In this document: positions 60,846 to 64,000 of the stretch, piece after piece
Position numbering within the stretch: position 1 is the first letter of the stretch
How the letters are laid out: each line of letters begins with the position of its first letter
From: Duganella sp. BJB480
Lineage (GTDB): Bacteria > Pseudomonadota > Gammaproteobacteria > Burkholderiales > Burkholderiaceae_D
DNA length: 64,000 nucleotides
Assembly (NCBI GenBank): GCA_003416985.1
Contig: QVIN01000016.1
Location: forward strand, 1-64,000
Direction of reading: 5' to 3'
The notes under the pieces: generated by a model
Seen by the model: the letters and a program-made list of their open reading frames with translations, nothing else
Database searches by the model: none
What the model was told of the DNA's origin: nothing
Position numbers and translations under genes: made by a program

Positions 60846-61715
60846 ATGCTTGAATTACGCAACGTCGTTAAAACTTATGCGAAGAACGTGCGGGCGGTCG
60901 ACGACGTCAGTCTGAATTTGCCGGCCGGCGTGGTCGGCCTGATCGGCCATAACGGCGCGGGCAAGACCTCGCTGATGCAGATGATCGCCACGCTGACCCG
61001 GCCGACCAGTGGCCAGATCCTGTTCGACGGCGCCGACATCGTCAAGCAGCCCGACGCCATACGCGGCCGATTGGGCTTCCTGCCGCAGGACTTCGGCGTG
61101 TATCCGAACCTGACGGCGCTGGAGTTCCTGCAGTACTTCGCGGCGTTGAAGGGCGTGCGCGATCCGGCCCGCCTGCGGCTGCTGCTGGAGATGGTCAACC
61201 TGCACGAGCATGCGAACCGGCAGGCGGCCGGCTTCTCGGGCGGCATGCGGCGCCGGCTCGGCATCGCCCAGGCGCTGCTCAACGATCCCGATGTGCTGAT
61301 CGTCGACGAGCCGACCGCCGGCCTCGATCCCGAGGAGCGGCTGCGCTTCCGCCACCTGCTGTCGGAGATCGGCTTCCGCAAGCTGGTGATCGTGTCGACC
61401 CACATCGTCTCCGATATCGAGAACATGGCGAGCCACCTGGCCATCATGAACAAGGGCAGGCTGATGGCCTACGACACGCCGGACAGCTTCGTGCGCGACG
61501 CGCGCAGCAAGGTGTGGTCGGTCACGGTGGAGGCGCAACACTACGAGGCCCTGCGCGGCGAGGTGCAGGTGCTGCAGGCGCAGCGCAATGAGCACGGCAT
61601 CAGCCTGCGCATCGCCCACGCGTCCTCGCCGTGCGCCGGCGCGGTGCCGGCCGAACCGACGCTGGAGGAAGCGCTGATGACGCAGCGCTACGCCGTGCAG
61701 GAAGCGGCGGCATGA
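60846..61715 (+). CDS. ABC transporter ATP-binding protein
   Basis: 289 residues from ATG 60846 (GGGAG upstream). Walker A GHNGAGKTS, signature FSGGMRRRLGIAQALL and Walker B LIVDEPTAGLDPEERL are intact. The layout is that of ABC-2-type exporters (CcmA/NatA-like). It overlaps the permease gene by 4 bases (ATGA). The transported substrate is unknown. Confidence 0.9.
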   Translation: MLELRNVVKTYAKNVRAVDDVSLNLPAGVVGLIGHNGAGKTSLMQMIATLTRPTSGQILFDGADIVKQPDAIRGRLGFLPQDFGVYPNLTALEFLQYFAALKGVRDPARLRLLLEMVNLHEHANRQAAGFSGGMRRRLGIAQALLNDPDVLIVDEPTAGLDPEERLRFRHLLSEIGFRKLVIVSTHIVSDIENMASHLAIMNKGRLMAYDTPDSFVRDARSKVWSVTVEAQHYEALRGEVQVLQAQRNEHGISLRIAHASSPCAGAVPAEPTLEEALMTQRYAVQEAAA

Positions 61716-63286
61716 ACGCGCTGGCACTGAAGCTGTTGCTGCTGACCGAGGTGCGGCTGCGCATGCGCCGCACCGGCACGCTGGTGGCCGTGCTGGCGCT
61801 GATCGCGCTGACCTGGGTGATGGTGGGCGATCCGGCCAGGGGCGTGGCGATGATCACCGCCGACGACACGCGCGTGGCCTACACCAGCAGCTGCCTGGCC
61901 TTCGGCAGCGCGGCGCTGGGCGGCCTGTTTTTCGGGCTGGCCGGCTTCTACCTGGTGCGCGGGCGCATGAGCGAGGATGTGCGCAGCGGCGCCGGCGCGG
62001 TGCTGGCGGCCACGCCGGTCAGCAACGCCGTGTTCCTGTTCGGCCGCTGGCTGGGCGGCGTGGCCTACCTGTGCGGACTGCTGTTCATCTTCATGTTGAC
62101 CATGCTGGTGCTGCACATGGTGCGTGGCCAGGGGCCGATCCAGCCGTTGGTCTATCTGCAGACCTTCGCGGTGCTGTTGCTGCCGCTGGTGTTCTTCACC
62201 ACCGCGATGGCGCTGCTGTGCGACGCGTGGGCGCCACTGATGGGCAAGCGGGGCGACGTGTTGTACTTCATCCTCTACGTGGCGCAGTTGGCGGCACCCA
62301 TTGCGTTGACCGCTGAGAGCAATGGCTTATGGTCGCCGTTGCTGCTGATCGATTTTTCCGGCATGGGCGCGTCGGTGCTGACCGTGAAGGCGATACTGCA
62401 CACTTCCAATTTCACCATCGGTGGCGGCGAATTCAATCCGGCGCTGGCGCCGCTGGTGCTGCCCACCTGGCTGTGGAGCGCGCAGCTGACGGCCACGCGC
62501 TTCGGTTGCGCGCTGGTGGCCCTGTTGCCGCTGTTGCCGGCCCAATGGCTGTTCCATCGCTTCGCGCCGGACCGCGTCAAGGTGCGCGCACCGGGCGGCG
62601 GCCGCTGGTCGCCGCTGGCCCTGGCCAATCGCCTGCTGCGGCCGTTGCTGCGGCTGGTGCGTCCGCTGTTCGGCCTGGCCGCGCGCGTGCCGGGCATGGC
62701 CGGCCAGGCGCTGGCGGTGCTGGCGCTGACGCTGGTGTCCAATCCGGCGGCGGTAATGGCGGCGCTGGTGCTGTGGATCGTCGGCTGCGTGCTGCCGGCG
62801 GCGGCGCTGGGCGGCGTGATCGTCGCGGCCATCGCCGTCTGGGGCGTGCTGGTGAGCGAGATCAGCGTGCGCGACCATCAGCACGACGTGGACGCGATGA
62901 GCGGCACGGCGCCAGGCGGCGGCGGGCGCCGTTATGGCGCGCAGTTGCTGGCGTCCTGCATGTTGGCGCTGCTGTTCACCGCGCCGGTGTTGCTGCGCTG
63001 GACGATGGCGGCGCCACTGCGCGCCGCCGCGTTGCTGACCGGCGTGCTGGCGCTGGCCGGCGCCGCCAGCGTGCTCGGGAGCACCAGCCGCAGCGGCCGC
63101 GTCTTCCTCGCACTGTTTCTGTTTGGCATGTACGTCGCGACACAGGCGACCAAGGTGCCCGTGCTGGACGTGGTCGGCTTCAACGGCGTCGCCACGCCGC
63201 AAACGGTGGGTGTGCAGTTGCTGCTGGGCTTGGCGCTGGCCACGGGTGGCCTCTGGCATGAAAGGTGGCGCGCCGCGCGCGATTGA
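61712..63286 (+). CDS. ABC-2-type transporter membrane protein
   Basis: 524 residues, about 12 hydrophobic segments, larger than ordinary ABC-2 permeases and probably a fusion of two six-helix halves (one half about 1-260, the second about 310-524). It is coupled to the ATPase by an ATGA overlap and forms a two-gene exporter. No substrate can be named. Confidence 0.8.
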   Translation: MNALALKLLLLTEVRLRMRRTGTLVAVLALIALTWVMVGDPARGVAMITADDTRVAYTSSCLAFGSAALGGLFFGLAGFYLVRGRMSEDVRSGAGAVLAATPVSNAVFLFGRWLGGVAYLCGLLFIFMLTMLVLHMVRGQGPIQPLVYLQTFAVLLLPLVFFTTAMALLCDAWAPLMGKRGDVLYFILYVAQLAAPIALTAESNGLWSPLLLIDFSGMGASVLTVKAILHTSNFTIGGGEFNPALAPLVLPTWLWSAQLTATRFGCALVALLPLLPAQWLFHRFAPDRVKVRAPGGGRWSPLALANRLLRPLLRLVRPLFGLAARVPGMAGQALAVLALTLVSNPAAVMAALVLWIVGCVLPAAALGGVIVAAIAVWGVLVSEISVRDHQHDVDAMSGTAPGGGGRRYGAQLLASCMLALLFTAPVLLRWTMAAPLRAAALLTGVLALAGAASVLGSTSRSGRVFLALFLFGMYVATQATKVPVLDVVGFNGVATPQTVGVQLLLGLALATGGLWHERWRAARD

Positions 63287-63351
63287 ATGAAGAAGGTGTG
63301 GCTCTGGAGTAATCCTGATTGCGGGGATCCGGCGATGTGCATCCCGCACGT

Positions 63352-63365
63352 TTGATCTAGATCAG
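63352..63365. promoter_or_regulatory. FNR/ANR-type box upstream of the phasin gene
   Basis: TTGATCTAGATCAG matches TTGAT-N4-ATCAA at 9 of 10 specified bases and lies 110 bases before the phasin start codon. Oxygen-responsive control of polyhydroxyalkanoate granule genes by FNR-type regulators is known in related bacteria. Confidence 0.55.
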
Positions 63366-63475
63366 ATGTCGCGGGACTGTCTAACGTAGCCTTGGCATTC
63401 GCGCTGCCAACGCGGCGTCGAAACCGGTTCGACACTCCCCAGGCCATCCTTTTACTTTCTTTTCGAGGCAAATCT

Positions 63476-64000
63476 ATGTATCCATTTTCCCAATCTGTCA
63501 CCCCGGCAGCCAAAACCCATATGGAAGCTCAGTTGTCGTTCTTTAACGACATGTCGAAGTCCTTGTTCCGCACTGTGCAGCAGTACAGCGACCTGAACAT
63601 TCAATTGGCTCAAACCCTGCTGGAAGAAAGCACGATGACGGGCCAGCAGATCATCACCGCGCACCGTCCGACGGAGGCGATCGCCGCCGCCGCCGCCCAC
63701 GCCCAGCCCACAGCGGAAAAGCTGCGCGCCTACCAGCAGCACCTGTCGCGCATCGCCGCCGACACCCAGGTCGACCTGTCCAAAGTGGCTGAGGAACACG
63801 TGCAGGAAACCAGCCGCACCGCCAAGGCGCTGGCGGACGAAGTGGCGCGCGTGACGTCGGAAGAAACGGAAAAAACGCTGCGCAGCCATCAGGACGCGGT
63901 GGAGCGCTTCTCCGATCCTTTCGTCTCGCACACCGACGGCATGCGTCAATCGCGCGGCAATGAAATGCGCGGCACCTCGACCATGCAGAGCGCCGGCCAC
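63476..64000 (+). CDS. phaP: Phasin family protein (open at right edge)
   Basis: The 175 codons present are all open; the stop lies beyond the window. The protein is helical and charged with the phasin layout (KTHMEAQLSFFNDMSKSLFRTVQQYSDLNIQLAQTLLEES), a low-complexity Ala-rich stretch near 65-75, and a long amphipathic region. Phasins coat polyhydroxyalkanoate granules. GAGG at about 63465 serves ATG 63476. The preceding FNR-type box suggests induction at low oxygen. Confidence 0.85.
   Translation, partial: MYPFSQSVTPAAKTHMEAQLSFFNDMSKSLFRTVQQYSDLNIQLAQTLLEESTMTGQQIITAHRPTEAIAAAAAHAQPTAEKLRAYQQHLSRIAADTQVDLSKVAEEHVQETSRTAKALADEVARVTSEETEKTLRSHQDAVERFSDPFVSHTDGMRQSRGNEMRGTSTMQSAGH

Overview
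The window reads as a chromosomal stretch of a high-GC betaproteobacterium, most likely Oxalobacteraceae (Massilia/Duganella/Pseudoduganella group). This is inferred from the gene families (YtfQ-type pentose ABC importer, AraD1/GguC-family enzyme, PEP-CTERM protein, phasin, CheV, tRNA-Gly with encoded CCA) and the codon bias; no database search was possible.

Positions 1-24158 form one coherent arabinan / L-arabinose utilisation island. It holds the tail of a TonB-dependent receptor, a GPH-type sugar symporter, four GH43 enzymes (one cytosolic, one lipoprotein, two exported), GH51, GH97 and GH127 enzymes, an aldose 1-epimerase, and a non-phosphorylative L-arabinose pathway (sugar 1-dehydrogenase, L-arabonate dehydratase, AraD1/GguC-type enzyme, alpha-ketoglutarate semialdehyde dehydrogenase). 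A four-gene ABC importer and a LysR regulator complete it. The outer enzymes can cut alpha-1,5-arabinan and remove alpha- and beta-linked arabinose caps; the importer and symporter bring in sugar; the cytosolic branch ends at 2-oxoglutarate. Two promoters in the island (3634-3701 and 17476-17543) have the same architecture to the base: a 20-bp dyad, an 18-bp gap, TTGGA(A/T), an 18-bp spacer and TAGTAT. A related dyad sits just before the LysR start codon. This is strong evidence for one LysR-controlled regulon.

Positions 24155-43801 are a mixed housekeeping/accessory stretch: a GAF protein plus receiver protein, a 16-cysteine four-helix-bundle protein, a MarR-GNAT fusion behind a perfect palindrome, a penicillin-acylase-family enzyme, an acyltransferase, a LytS/LytR-type two-component pair, two cation/proton antiporters, tRNA-Gly(GCC), CheV, a DJ-1/PfpI protein, S-formylglutathione hydrolase, a YbdK-type ligase, a class-I glutamine-amidotransferase-like hydrolase, a second LysR, an Lnb-domain membrane protein, a gene broken by an in-frame TGA, and a small tyrosine phosphatase.

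Positions 43802-57644 hold a Tat-exported phospholipase C (with a candidate Pho box), a PEP-CTERM protein, a pair of flavoprotein oxidases, and a seven-gene minus-strand operon for uptake and CoA-activation/oxidation of an unidentified acid (ACAD, acyl-CoA ligase, livKHMGF). The flavoprotein pair is bracketed by direct copies of the 3' end of livF: the intact gene on one side and a deletion-scarred remnant (47023-47199) on the other. This suggests the pair arrived by a recombination event at livF.

Positions 57694-64000 hold a lone flagellar-rod-like protein, a periplasmic solute-binding-like protein, an oxalate/formate-antiporter-family MFS carrier with a clear terminator, an ABC ATPase/permease pair, and the start of a phasin gene preceded by an FNR-type box. 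No CRISPR array, rRNA, insertion sequence or prophage was seen.
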